DNA of 64,000 nucleotides, from assembly GCF_002736205.1 (NCBI RefSeq), contig NZ_CP024091.1, positions 2,911,555 to 2,975,554 of the forward strand. Direction: 5' to 3'. Made by a program: the position numbers and the translations under genes. Within the stretch, counting starts at the first letter, position 1. Every line of letters begins with the position of its first letter. Shown here piece by piece: positions 9,327 through 16,851 of this stretch. A model generated the notes under the pieces. The model was not told where the DNA came from and did no database searches. It worked only from the letters and a program-made list of their open reading frames with translations. The stretch is from Pedobacter ginsengisoli. Lineage in GTDB: Bacteria > Bacteroidota > Bacteroidia > Sphingobacteriales > Sphingobacteriaceae.

Positions 9327-9546
9327 AAAGTTCCAGCCACTTCCGGGAAGAGCAGAAGTATATAAAAAGATCATCTGTGATTTGAGTGAAGATGACAAGC
9401 AGGGCTTTGAGAAAGAGCGTAAGCATCTGATCTAGCGCATCAGAATAACATGCTGACCAAAATCCGCGGAATGTTTTTATCAGAAGATCTGGATCAGGCG
9501 GGATTATAAAATCATGAAAGGTGAATGCGAAGAAAAATATACCTGA
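9322..9546 (+). pseudogene. Serine recombinase C-terminal fragment
   Basis: On the plus strand LEKFQPLPGRAEVYKKIICD and, after a stop and frame change, NMLTKIRGMFLSEDLDQA and KIMKGECEEK can be aligned with the C-terminal part of the larger serine recombinase remnant at 28.1-29.5 kb (PRPGMAQLFRQVVCD, ITRARELLLNDTISSDEY). At least two frameshifts and one stop are present, so it is non-functional. The catalytic domain is absent. Confidence 0.6.
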
Positions 9547-9857
9547 TAAACAAGGATTTAGAGCATAAAAAAATCCGGAAAGAATGTTTTAAAAAACTAT
9601 CTTTCCGGATCGGTACCCGACGATTTCTTTCGAACACACCGGTTTTTTGTTGATTTAAAAGTGGTTGCGGACATGAGGAAATATATTGAGCATATGAGAA
9701 ATACGAGATTTCTGGGTAATCGAAGCTGATTGTCGTCAGATCTTTAGCTGCCCCCCTTATAAGGATACCCTTTCCCATGTGGGAATTTGCACGAGTGAAA
9801 TTTCCCGTATGGGATTTATGTGAAAAACTAAATGAATCTAACTTATAGCAATCGCTC
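9547..9857. other. Non-coding stretch with hairpin and CCCAT/ATGGG palindromes
   Basis: No convincing gene. An 11-bp perfect stem (9573-9583 with 9600-9610, arm ATCCGGAAAGA) follows the recombinase fragment. Near 9768-9830 two imperfect palindromes of the type TTTCCCAtgTGGGAA and TTTCCCgtATGGGAtt occur; a perfect 24-bp version is at 11931-11954. A short frame ending near 9729 (DLKVVADMRKYIEHM) may be another gene remnant but was not recognised. Confidence 0.45.
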
Positions 9858-10328
9858 TTAATTAGTTTTTTTTGATTTCATTAACTTCTGTAATGTTTTG
9901 ACATCGGTAATGTCTTGTCTGCGACCAGAAGCCTGTTTATTCTTTACAAGATCATTAAGCCCTATATAGTTGATCACAAGATCATTCTCTAGTTCTATCC
10001 TTTCCATATTTAACTTCGCCTCACTAAATTCAACTCCATCAATTAGATTCAGTACATCAATTCGCAATGGTGGGTATCCTATTTGGCTAATTAATCCTTC
10101 AGTTAGAAAATCTTCCTTTTGAAAGCCTAGAGATTGTAACCCAAAATCACTAACAACCTTAAGCATTCGAACTGCATTTTCTTCGGATACATTGATCCAA
10201 ATATCAAGATCACCTGTGTGACGAGGCTTGCCATGAAATGCCAATGCATAGCCTCCCACAACCATATACTCTACATCGTGCTGATTCAGCAACTTAACGA
10301 AATCTTCAAAATCTTCGGCCAAGGTCAT
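9858..10328 (-). CDS. Nucleotidyltransferase (MNT/AbiEii-like fold)
   Basis: A 156-residue protein with the polymerase-beta-fold signature GG followed by DLD (VVGGYALAFHGKPRHTGDLD, about residues 24-43). The two Asp residues are the usual metal ligands and both are present. Its size and the helical tail (NDLVKNKQASGRRQDITDV) match small DUF6036/AbiEii-like nucleotidyltransferases often found in toxin-antitoxin or phage-defence modules. Its ATG overlaps the stop of the upstream 143-residue gene by 4 bp, so the two are translationally coupled. Target (RNA, tRNA or protein) is unknown. Confidence 0.85.
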   Translation of the reverse strand: MTLAEDFEDFVKLLNQHDVEYMVVGGYALAFHGKPRHTGDLDIWINVSEENAVRMLKVVSDFGLQSLGFQKEDFLTEGLISQIGYPPLRIDVLNLIDGVEFSEAKLNMERIELENDLVINYIGLNDLVKNKQASGRRQDITDVKTLQKLMKSKKTN

Positions 10329-10756
10329 GCGTACATTCTTTTCTTTATCAGCTTAGTTTTATCCATTCTTTGCCCCTTCTTTAAAGATTGTGAAATGATT
10401 GATGTGACAGCTGCAGCACGCTCTTTTACTGGTCTGCTCAACCAATATTCCAGATCATGTTGCTCATCATCTGCATCTTTCATCATAACCCTCCTTAATA
10501 CTGGTGCTATTTTTCTTATCCGAGGTTCACGACTGAGTTTAGGCTTTAAAATAATATTTTTACGCTCGATTCTGATTTCATGATTTTCATAAGCAATTTT
10601 AGCCTTACTCAAATAATTACTTATGGTGTTATAATTGAACTTCGGATAGCTCAGGCAAAAGTTCTTTAGATTAGAGAACACTTCAAAAGGATTCTCTGTA
10701 TTATTTTTCCAAAAAACAACGACTACTCTCTTTCCCTGAATACTTAGCGCTTCCAT
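10325..10756 (-). CDS. Partner protein of the nucleotidyltransferase, two-part hypothetical
   Basis: A 143-residue protein of two visible parts. Residues about 1-72 form an alpha/beta region (VVVVFWKNNTENPFEVFSNL, YNTISNYLSKAKI) that I do not recognise but which resembles small Bacteroidota proteins of unknown role. Residues about 90-135 contain HDLEYWLSRPVKERAAAVTS, a segment that recurs in small proteins encoded before nucleotidyltransferases. Overlap with the next gene and a palindrome at the promoter suggest a self-regulated pair. A role as antitoxin or toxin cannot be assigned by eye. Confidence 0.65.
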   Translation of the reverse strand: MEALSIQGKRVVVVFWKNNTENPFEVFSNLKNFCLSYPKFNYNTISNYLSKAKIAYENHEIRIERKNIILKPKLSREPRIRKIAPVLRRVMMKDADDEQHDLEYWLSRPVKERAAAVTSIISQSLKKGQRMDKTKLIKKRMYA

Positions 10757-10760
10757 ATAT

Positions 10761-10795
10761 CAAATATAACAAATATCACACTAATATTAGTCAAA
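10761..10795 (-). promoter_or_regulatory. Promoter with palindromic operator for the nucleotidyltransferase pair
   Basis: TATATTTG at 10761-10768 (minus strand) fits the -7 consensus and a TTTG at 10792-10795 could be the -33 element. Between them sits a perfect 12-bp palindrome, ACTAATATTAGT, at 10780-10791. The -7 element is only 4 bp before the ATG, implying an almost leaderless mRNA, so the call is provisional. Confidence 0.4.
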
Positions 10796-10824
10796 TGAAG
10801 ATAGAATTATTTTGATAAATTAAA

Positions 10825-11130
10825 AAAGCCTTCGATTTTCATCGAAGGCTTTAGTCAATGTACCGTTACTCCGGATTACTTTGAACATTTAGATCGTTTT
10901 TTAAGGCTTATAGAACCTATTATTGAAGGTTTAAAAAGAAAGAATTTTATAAAATAGAGGAAAATATTAGCCGCCATTGCAACAATACATTTCCGGGAAA
11001 AGAACTGGAGAAAAAAGCAATGTGCAAAAAATGCATATTGCCAATCCAGATAAACATTTTAATTTTCGGCTCATTTTGATATTATTTACAGCTCATTTTT
11101 CGCCTATATTGAGCCGAATTTCTTACTGAA
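10825..11130. repeat. Duplicated regulatory cassette, copy 1
   Basis: This stretch is repeated at 11889-12330. In order it holds a terminator hairpin (10825-10836 with 10841-10852), a 33-codon gene end (10859-10957, DYFEHLDRFLRLIEPII then stop), an exact 66-bp repeat (10976-11041, identical to 12178-12243) with an inverted repeat at its end, and paired GCTCAT boxes 22 bp apart. Differences within the gene end include synonymous third positions (ATA/ATT, GAA/GAG, TTT/TTC), so that end derives from a once-coding gene I could not identify. Copy 1 is followed by the Fic gene. Confidence 0.7.
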
Positions 11131-11230
11131 ATGATCTTCATTTCTGTGATTATAATTTTGCAGCTCATTACACCATTATTTGCAGCTCATTTTTAATTAT
11201 AAATGAGCTACATTTGTATAAACAGTGAGC
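11069..11230. promoter_or_regulatory. GCTCAT operator array upstream of the Fic gene
   Basis: At least six copies of GCTCAT or its complement occur in 160 bp: 11069, 11091, 11163, 11185 forward; about 11110, 11203 and 11225 reverse. Forward copies come in pairs exactly 22 bp apart, and 11185-11208 forms an inverted repeat with arms GCTCATTT and AAATGAGC. The downstream gene starts with a winged-helix domain, the likely binder. Confidence 0.6.
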
Positions 11231-11252
11231 TCCATTTTATCATTTAAATATT

Positions 11253-11835
11253 ATGCAAGGAAAAAATGCTAGCCTAATCCTTGATTACTTAAAGGATCAT
11301 CCATTAAGTTCATCCAAAGCGATTCATGATGCGATGAGCGAAAAAGTTGCCTATGCAACGGTAAAACGCATTTTATCGAATCTTTCCGCTCAAGGCATCG
11401 TTGTTTCTGAAGGAAAGTCCAAGGCTACAAAGTCTGTTGATTAAAGATCTGGGTGTAGACAGGAACATCCGTCACAGACGCGTCGGTATCTCCGGAACCA
11501 ATTACAAGCCATTAGATAATGAGCATCAGATACGTGATGCCCTCAATGAGATGTGCACATTGATTAACGAGAAAGAAAACATCTTTGAAAAAGCGTTACT
11601 GGCTTTAGTACTACTATCCTATATACAGGCTTTTAATGACGGTAATAAACGTACCGCGCGAATAGTCAGCAATGCTTTATTGATCGCTCATGAACATTGC
11701 CCCTTGTCATTTAGAACAGTAGATTCAATCGAATACAAAAAGGCAATGCTGATATTTTATGAGCAAAACAACATTAATCCTTTTAAGGAAATTTTCAAGA
11801 ATCAGTTTGAATTTGCTGTTAAAACCTATTTTTAG
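11253..11835 (+). pseudogene. Fic-family protein with N-terminal winged helix, internal deletion and frameshift
   Basis: The first frame (11253-11444) encodes a winged helix (IHDAMSEKVAYATVKRILSN) and stops shortly after. The second frame continues to 11835 with SLLIKDLGVDRNIRHRRVGI and the Fic core IQAFNDGNKRTAR. The region normally between them (about 150-200 residues, including the inhibitory-helix area and the start of the Fic fold) is missing, and the junction near 11420-11435 changes frame. The usual His of the HxFx(D/E)GN motif is Gln here, which should impair nucleotide transfer. Fic proteins modify targets with AMP; this copy is almost certainly inactive. Confidence 0.75.
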
Positions 11836-11888
11836 TAATTTTTTAGAGATCGGAACAGCTGTTGCAAAAAATGCAACAGTTAAAAACT

Positions 11889-11920
11889 AAAAAAGCCTTC
11901 AGATATCTAAAGGCTTTTTT
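11889..11920 (+). terminator. Terminator after the Fic remnant
   Basis: Arms 11889-11899 (AAAAAAGCCTT) and 11910-11920 (AAGGCTTTTTT) form a stem ending in a T run, 54 bp after the Fic stop. A second inverted repeat, CTGTTGCA-N5-TGCAACAG, lies just before it at 11859-11879. Confidence 0.7.
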
Positions 11921-12204
11921 AGTTTTTAATAATCTTTCCCATATGGGAAAGATTTCTGTACCGTGTCTTCGGATTACTTTGAACATTTAGATCGTTTTTT
12001 AAGGCTTATTGAGCCTATTATTGAAGATTTAAAAGTAAAGGGTTTCATAAAATAAGAGAAAAATTAATAGCCAAGCATAAATAAACTTTTAATGTAATAC
12101 CCTTAGCACTCTACTTTTGAACCGAAAATTCGGTTATTAATATAATTTTGGTTTTAGCTTGAGAAGTAAGCTATGGAATTGCAACAATACATTTCCGGGA
12201 AAAG

Positions 12205-12257
12205 AACTGGAGAAAAAAGCAATGTGCAAAAAATGCATATTGCTTTTTTCTCCAGTT
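12205..12257. repeat. 53-nt near-perfect hairpin
   Basis: Arms 12205-12228 and 12234-12257 (24 nt each, beginning AACTGGAGAAAAAAGC) pair with a single G-T mismatch around a five-A loop. In copy 1 only the left arm and the inner part are kept, the right arm has diverged. It could form a cruciform or a stable RNA stem; no gene covers it. Confidence 0.75.
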
Positions 12258-12330
12258 AGACATTTTAATTTGTGGCTCATTTTGATATTATTTACTGCTC
12301 ATTTTCCGGCTATAATGAGCAGCATTTCTT

Positions 12331-12668
12331 TCTGACACTGCAAGTGGGTTCGAGCAGCAGATCAGGGGATATCAAGCTAAGAACTGCAGCAATTGCCCAC
12401 TAAATGGCGCTTGTCACAAATCCAAAGGCAACCGTCTGATCGAAATCAACGAAAACCTACAAAGGCATAAGCAGAAGGCACCTTATCTACTCAATACAGA
12501 ACAGGGCATCAGTCACAGAAAGAAACGATGTTACGACGTAGAGCCTGTTTTCGCTAATATCAAACAGAACCACGGGTTCCGCCGCTTCATGCTCAGAGGT
12601 AAGCAAAAAGTGGAAATTGAATGGGATTATTGGCAATTGCACAAAATATAAGGAAAAAAGCAGCTTAG
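12331..12668 (+). pseudogene. IS1182-family transposase C-terminal fragment
   Basis: The frame reads NCSNCPLNGACHKSKGNRLI, then HRKKRCYDVEPVFANIKQNH and FMLRGKQKVEIEW, the conserved zinc-knuckle and C-terminal region of IS1182-type DDE transposases. A 1-nt loss after GAATGG throws off the last codons; restoring it gives the usual GLLAIAQNIRKKAA ending at 12668. The N-terminal two thirds and the catalytic DDE residues are absent. Confidence 0.8.
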
Positions 12669-12682
12669 AAAAGCTGTTTTTT
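12654..12682 (+). terminator. Terminator at the end of the IS1182 fragment
   Basis: Stem AAAAAAGCAGCTT with AAGCTGTTTTTT around a short loop, overlapping the last codons of the transposase, as is common for insertion sequences. Confidence 0.7.
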
Positions 12683-12763
12683 GTATACTTCAATAGATAT
12701 TCAAAGAAAAAAGACATAGTAAGAAAACACTCAGAACGGATCACACAACCAGCAAATAAAGAA

Positions 12764-12792
12764 GCCGTATCATCTTTGATTAATGATACGGC
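12764..12792 (-). terminator. Terminator of the 79-codon gene
   Basis: A 10-bp perfect stem (12764-12773 GCCGTATCAT with 12783-12792) 45 bp after the stop of the minus-strand gene at 12838. The run after it is only moderately T-rich. Confidence 0.5.
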
Positions 12793-12837
12793 CTCGTGTT
12801 GTCTTTTAACGAATTGCTGTAATAAGCACTTCTCCCC

Positions 12838-13077
12838 CTAACCATCTTTTCTAAAACTTAAAACCTTGAATGCATACACTACCCTCATTAAACTCAAAAA
12901 AGCATTGAAATGCTGCTGAAACTTTTTGTCCTCTATAGGATTCGCATATTTCTCGTTTGATGCGCGAAGAAACTTGATAACATCTCCAGCTTTAAGCATC
13001 CTCATTCCGTAATTTTGCACATAAATGTACCATTGTTGCCCATGTGACAGGACATCATTCGCTTTAAATATTCCCAT
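12838..13077 (-). CDS. Small hypothetical protein
   Basis: A 79-residue basic protein (MGIFKANDVLSHGQQWYIYV start) with no signal peptide or membrane segment. It has a Trp/Tyr-rich N-terminal part and a helical C-terminal part rich in Phe and Lys. No family was recognised. It sits alone at the right border of the decayed mobile-element region, with a possible terminator after it. Between it and the next terminator (13078-13290) a short frame ending at 13260 (ITWTKISGHDESYAIPKMF) looks like a leftover gene end. Confidence 0.5.
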   Translation of the reverse strand: MGIFKANDVLSHGQQWYIYVQNYGMRMLKAGDVIKFLRASNEKYANPIEDKKFQQHFNAFLSLMRVVYAFKVLSFRKDG

Positions 13078-13290
13078 AAAAAATCTAAAATTAATTTCTG
13101 AGTTGACCTCAATTGAATAACATAAAGATACGAAAAATAGAGGGTGGTTTTCTAAGGGGGGTCAGTGGAACGCATCCATGACAACACCTGCTACTTAAAT
13201 ATCACTTGGACTAAAATCAGTGGTCACGATGAAAGTTATGCCATTCCCAAAATGTTCTAGAAACCGAGCACAGCTAATTCTTTTCAATAA

Positions 13291-13325
13291 AAAAACCTGC
13301 TTTGACATCATCAAAACAGGTTTTT
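13291..13325 (-). terminator. Terminator of the lipoprotein operon
   Basis: Arms AAAAACCTG (13291-13299) and CAGGTTTTT (13317-13325) with an inner TTTGA/TCAAA extension, 23 bp after the stop of the Big2 lipoprotein. Strong rho-independent structure with a T run on the minus strand. Confidence 0.8.
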
Positions 13326-13347
13326 AGCTACAACAGCGTATCTTAAA

Positions 13348-14763
13348 CTATAAAATCTCCACCCTACGTTCATAACGCCGGCCATTCAACTCGAACATAT
13401 AACGGATATACGGCCTGTAGATATTTTTTATCGTACAGGAGTGTCTGTACTGCATACTCGGCGAGACAACGGGCGACAGATAATTACCCAGAACTACCTC
13501 CCCGGAATGCGACATCACTTCAAAGGAGATTAACCTGACCGGACTGGAATATCCGTTTTCAAACAAAGCTGAAAGGTTTGCTGACACATACCCGTCGATC
13601 GATACCTTGGAACTGGCCGTTACCTGCGTAAAAACCAAGTCCTCCGGACTGCCTACTGAGACCTGAATGGCCGTCTGTACCCTGGGATTACTGATCGAAA
13701 TGGCCCAGATCATCGCAGTACCTTTCCCCTTAGCGACAACCTGGCCTTGCGGACTTACAGTGGCGACACTGACATTGGACGAATTCCATTTCAACGATTT
13801 ATCGCTCGCTTCCACGGGCAGCACAACCGCGCCCACTGTATATTCCTGCCCCACCACAAGCGGTAAGTCAGTCACCGACAAAACAATGCGCTGCACCTGT
13901 ACAGGCCTCACGGTAACCTCGCATGAAGCACCCTTCCCGCCATCTACACTCATTACCCGGATCGTAGTCGTTCCCGCTTTAATACCCAAAACAGTTCCAT
14001 CAATTACACTGGCCACCTGAGGATCGTCGCAAGACCAGATTAACCGATGATCAGTCGCATTCGCCGGCAATATCCGTGGGACTAAACGCATTCCTTTCCC
14101 AACAGTTACCGTCGTTTGCTGAACAATCAGAGAAACCGATTCAACCGGTACCGGAGCCACCTGAATTCGAAGTGTCCCTGTAACAGCTGTCCCTTTGATC
14201 TTCGCAATGACATTCGCTGCTCCCGCACCAATGGCCAGAACCTTACCTCCGGAAACCTTGCAAATAGTCTCATCCGAACTCGACCATTCTATTTCCAGCT
14301 GATCCGAATCAGTTACGTCCTGCGGATCGATCGTATAAGTAACCAGGGTTTCCTCCCCTGGAACCAAAGAGGTCTTCTCCGCAGACAGTTGCAGCGCATT
14401 CGGCAGCACAGGCAGCACGCTGATCCTCATCCGGGCGGTCAGATTCAATCCTTTTGCAGTAACCGACAATACCGTTTCTCCCACACTTAATCCACGGAGT
14501 CTACCATTCTCTACCCTTGCCACATCAGGATTCAGCACAAACCACTCATATTCCGGCGCATTCAACTCAGATGGAGAATGGAGAACCTTCAGCTCGACTG
14601 ATTGACCAACAGCTACGCTCAATTGTTTTTCCTTAAACTCGATCTGCTTCACCGCAGCCGGCCTGGGGATATCCCTGTCCCGACTGCAGGCCGACACGAT
14701 GAGCAGTAAAAGCAGCGCCCTCCCATATCCCAGCAGCTGCATTATTTTTGAATTGCTTAACAT
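13348..14763 (-). CDS. Surface lipoprotein with four bacterial Ig-like (Big2) repeats
   Basis: A 471-residue protein with signal peptide and lipobox (LLIVSACS). Four Big2-type repeats follow at about residues 37-120, 125-205, 207-290 and 290-372, each with the hallmark SSD or NPD, then VA.V..G.v.g...G. A distinct C-terminal domain of about 100 residues ends YERRVEIL. Big2 proteins act as adhesins or stalks on the cell surface. It is the last of three lipoprotein genes transcribed away from the histidine kinase operon, 11 bp after its neighbour. Confidence 0.88.
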   Translation of the reverse strand: MLSNSKIMQLLGYGRALLLLLIVSACSRDRDIPRPAAVKQIEFKEKQLSVAVGQSVELKVLHSPSELNAPEYEWFVLNPDVARVENGRLRGLSVGETVLSVTAKGLNLTARMRISVLPVLPNALQLSAEKTSLVPGEETLVTYTIDPQDVTDSDQLEIEWSSSDETICKVSGGKVLAIGAGAANVIAKIKGTAVTGTLRIQVAPVPVESVSLIVQQTTVTVGKGMRLVPRILPANATDHRLIWSCDDPQVASVIDGTVLGIKAGTTTIRVMSVDGGKGASCEVTVRPVQVQRIVLSVTDLPLVVGQEYTVGAVVLPVEASDKSLKWNSSNVSVATVSPQGQVVAKGKGTAMIWAISISNPRVQTAIQVSVGSPEDLVFTQVTASSKVSIDGYVSANLSALFENGYSSPVRLISFEVMSHSGEVVLGNYLSPVVSPSMQYRHSCTIKNIYRPYIRYMFELNGRRYERRVEIL

Positions 14764-14774
14764 AACCTTAAAAT

Positions 14775-15407
14775 TTATTTCTGAGGTTCTGTTGACTTTA
14801 CATAGTACTGTACTTCTCCATCTCCAATGGGAACTACAAGTGTCTGTTTGCCATTTACCTGCTGAATAGTCCAGTTGTTCAGATTTGATTTCTTCGCGGG
14901 AGAAAGTTCCGCAGCCGTGTATTGTTTTGTTTCCCCAAATCCCGGAGGGTTAGCCGATCCGCAGGTATTAAAAGACCTGTAATGACCACTGGCATAGTAT
15001 ACCTCAAAAGTTTTCGCTTCTTTGTCAATCTTCACAGTTCCTTGCTTATAACCCAGCACCTGAGTACGGCAATAGGTAGAAGTACTGGTATAATAGAAAT
15101 ACTCCTTTACACGGCCGTCCTTATATAACATATACCCTACGGCAATCTCGTTGGCCGGCCCCTGGTAACTTCCATTATATCCCCAAAAGTTGCTGATCGA
15201 GCTAACTCCAGCTATCCAGTAGCCTACCAGTTCATCGGGCACCGCAGATCTGGGATGATTTCCATACCCCTCTTCAATAGCCGGCGAGGCTGCCTCGGTT
15301 TCTTTACAACCGTATGCCGTGCCGGTCATAATCGCTATGGTTAATAAAATGACTGGTAAAAATGAGCGGACTGGTCCACTGTAGATTTTTGCTTTGTTAG
15401 TTTTCAT
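14775..15407 (-). CDS. Lipoprotein of unknown function
   Basis: A 210-residue exported protein; MKTNKAKIYSGPVRSF is followed by a hydrophobic stretch and TAYGCKE, a lipobox. The mature part has repeated Tyr/Gly-rich beta segments (VGYWIAGVSSISNFWGYNG) and resembles lipocalin-like or carbohydrate-binding beta sandwiches without a motif I can name. It is the middle gene of the three-gene operon (40 bp after the upstream gene, 11 bp before the next). Confidence 0.8.
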   Translation of the reverse strand: MKTNKAKIYSGPVRSFLPVILLTIAIMTGTAYGCKETEAASPAIEEGYGNHPRSAVPDELVGYWIAGVSSISNFWGYNGSYQGPANEIAVGYMLYKDGRVKEYFYYTSTSTYCRTQVLGYKQGTVKIDKEAKTFEVYYASGHYRSFNTCGSANPPGFGETKQYTAAELSPAKKSNLNNWTIQQVNGKQTLVVPIGDGEVQYYVKSTEPQK

Positions 15408-15446
15408 TTGTTTACTATTAAAATTGGATAAATATTTTTCTAATGT

Positions 15447-16703
15447 TTATGGGATATATACCCTGGCTTTGAACCGGCCGGTAATACTGGCGGTATTTAT
15501 CAGAAGGGGTCCGATTCCGGCATTAGGCACCGTAAAATTGCCCTCCACCCATTTGTTATCCATTTTGGTAATGTTGATGCTGCCACCACTTGGTACCAGA
15601 TCACCCAACAGCTGATCTACGTAGGCGCTGGTGTATCCTCCATGACCGATCAGAAAATGAAACTTATTTCCTGTAGCAGTCAGATCATAAGCATAGGTGC
15701 CGACGCCACCATTCCAGGTCAGCAGGAATTCACCGCCACCCTCAGCCCCCGGATTAGACAAAAGAAACCTTTGCCCTGACTTTACCGCCGGTGTAACCGG
15801 GAATCTCCCATTACTCACATTTAACTCAGCCCAACCATCACCCAAAATCTCGATATTGGATAATAACATAAACGTACCGGTCACCGGCGCATTCAGGTTC
15901 AGGCTCACCGTTGCATTTGCAGAGCCATTCACTGTAGCAGGAGCCTGATAGGTAATCTTATTCCCATTGGAACTGATGATGTTACCTGGTCCGGTTAAAT
16001 CCCAGGACTTGATGTATTTGGCAGGCAAAGGCACTGGCGTTCCTACCGGATAACCAGGTTCAACTCCCCCATCACCGGTAAGCGGCACCAGCAAATCCTC
16101 GTATTTCGACTGAGTATAAATCAGCGCTTTAATTTCCTGTTTATCTCCCGGCTCCAGACTGGCATGAAGCGGCGAAAGCGACACCCGGTTCATCATAGAC
16201 CAATCACTAAAATGCGTCGTTTTAAACGTTACAGTCTTTCCCTGAAGATCGTAACTGCTGGCCCCTACATACTTCCAGGCTCCGCTTGCCAGCTGATAAG
16301 AAAATCCAAAGGTTTCCATCATGGCTATTGAGTCTGTTTCAACAGAAAATGCATAAGTCAGTGAAACCGGTTTTTCAAACTGAACATCATGCGGGCTAAG
16401 TCTGAAGGATTTTCCCGCACCCGCAATATTCGTTCTGGTAATGGGTTCAATACCAATGGTTGTTTCCGCTTTCAACGCACCAGCAGGTATATTGATACTC
16501 AGGCCGCATTCCGAAGAAGCGATCACTCCGCCTGCAGGCCCAATACGCCGGGTAACCGCTGCTCCCGTTGAAACTCCCTTGGGCCTAACCAGGGCCACGA
16601 CCTCGGGATTTTCCTCCTCCACTACTTTTACTTTATCCTTTTTACAGGCGAGTATGCTAATTGCACACAGCATACCCATCAAGTACACATTTAATTTTTT
16701 CAT
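15447..16703 (-). CDS. Lipoprotein with ZU5-like domain
   Basis: A 418-residue lipoprotein (lipobox SILAC). Residues about 50-165 carry a ZU5-like pattern: GPAGGVIASSECGLSINIPA, then a FSDWSMM motif that closes such domains in other Bacteroidota surface proteins. The C-terminal half contains a beta-sandwich region (residues about 280-418) ending FKARVYIP. First gene of the operon, with an operator and promoter at 16750-16818. A role in surface structure or adhesion is inference from domain type and operon partners. Confidence 0.82.
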   Translation of the reverse strand: MKKLNVYLMGMLCAISILACKKDKVKVVEEENPEVVALVRPKGVSTGAAVTRRIGPAGGVIASSECGLSINIPAGALKAETTIGIEPITRTNIAGAGKSFRLSPHDVQFEKPVSLTYAFSVETDSIAMMETFGFSYQLASGAWKYVGASSYDLQGKTVTFKTTHFSDWSMMNRVSLSPLHASLEPGDKQEIKALIYTQSKYEDLLVPLTGDGGVEPGYPVGTPVPLPAKYIKSWDLTGPGNIISSNGNKITYQAPATVNGSANATVSLNLNAPVTGTFMLLSNIEILGDGWAELNVSNGRFPVTPAVKSGQRFLLSNPGAEGGGEFLLTWNGGVGTYAYDLTATGNKFHFLIGHGGYTSAYVDQLLGDLVPSGGSINITKMDNKWVEGNFTVPNAGIGPLLINTASITGRFKARVYIP

Positions 16704-16749
16704 GTTCTAATTTTAATTGCTCTGGTAATTTTTGAAAATAATCTGAGGT

Positions 16750-16818
16750 CAAAATTAGCCCGGGTACGGTAAGAGATAAATAAGCGACATTAATCATATT
16801 TATAGGTACTACTACCCA
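16750..16818 (-). promoter_or_regulatory. Lipoprotein operon promoter with palindromic operator
   Basis: TAATTTTG on the minus strand at 16750-16757 is a -7 element. The 16-bp site TAGGTACTACTACCCA lies at 16803-16818 (palindromic arms GGTA and TACC). Its centre is 53.5 bp from the upstream edge of the -7 element. The same site and the same spacing occur at 20807-20875. No -33 TTTG is visible, fitting activation by a bound regulator, probably the LuxR/NarL-type protein encoded next door. Confidence 0.6.
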
Positions 16819-16851
16819 TTTTCAATCCATTGATCTTATTTATATTTGAAC

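Larger units (their letters stand above)
11889..12330. repeat. Duplicated regulatory cassette, copy 2
   Basis: Second copy of the cassette at 10825-11130: terminator hairpin, gene end (11957-12055, same 33 codons with a few changes), the exact 66-bp repeat at 12178-12243, and GCTCAT boxes at 12275 and 12297 (again 22 bp apart) with ATGAGC at 12315. It additionally has a perfect 24-bp palindrome at 11931-11954 (core CCCATATGGG) and a long hairpin at 12205-12257. Instead of a Fic gene, an IS1182 transposase fragment follows. Confidence 0.7.

Noticed and set aside
9512..9778. 88-codon minus-strand frame
   Set aside because: Covers a hairpin and palindromes, has no domain signal, and overlaps the recombinase remnant on the other strand.
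16841..16848. TATATTTG as the promoter of the first kinase gene
   Set aside because: It matches the -7 pattern but lies 3 bp before the ATG, which would leave no leader and a start site beyond the start codon.
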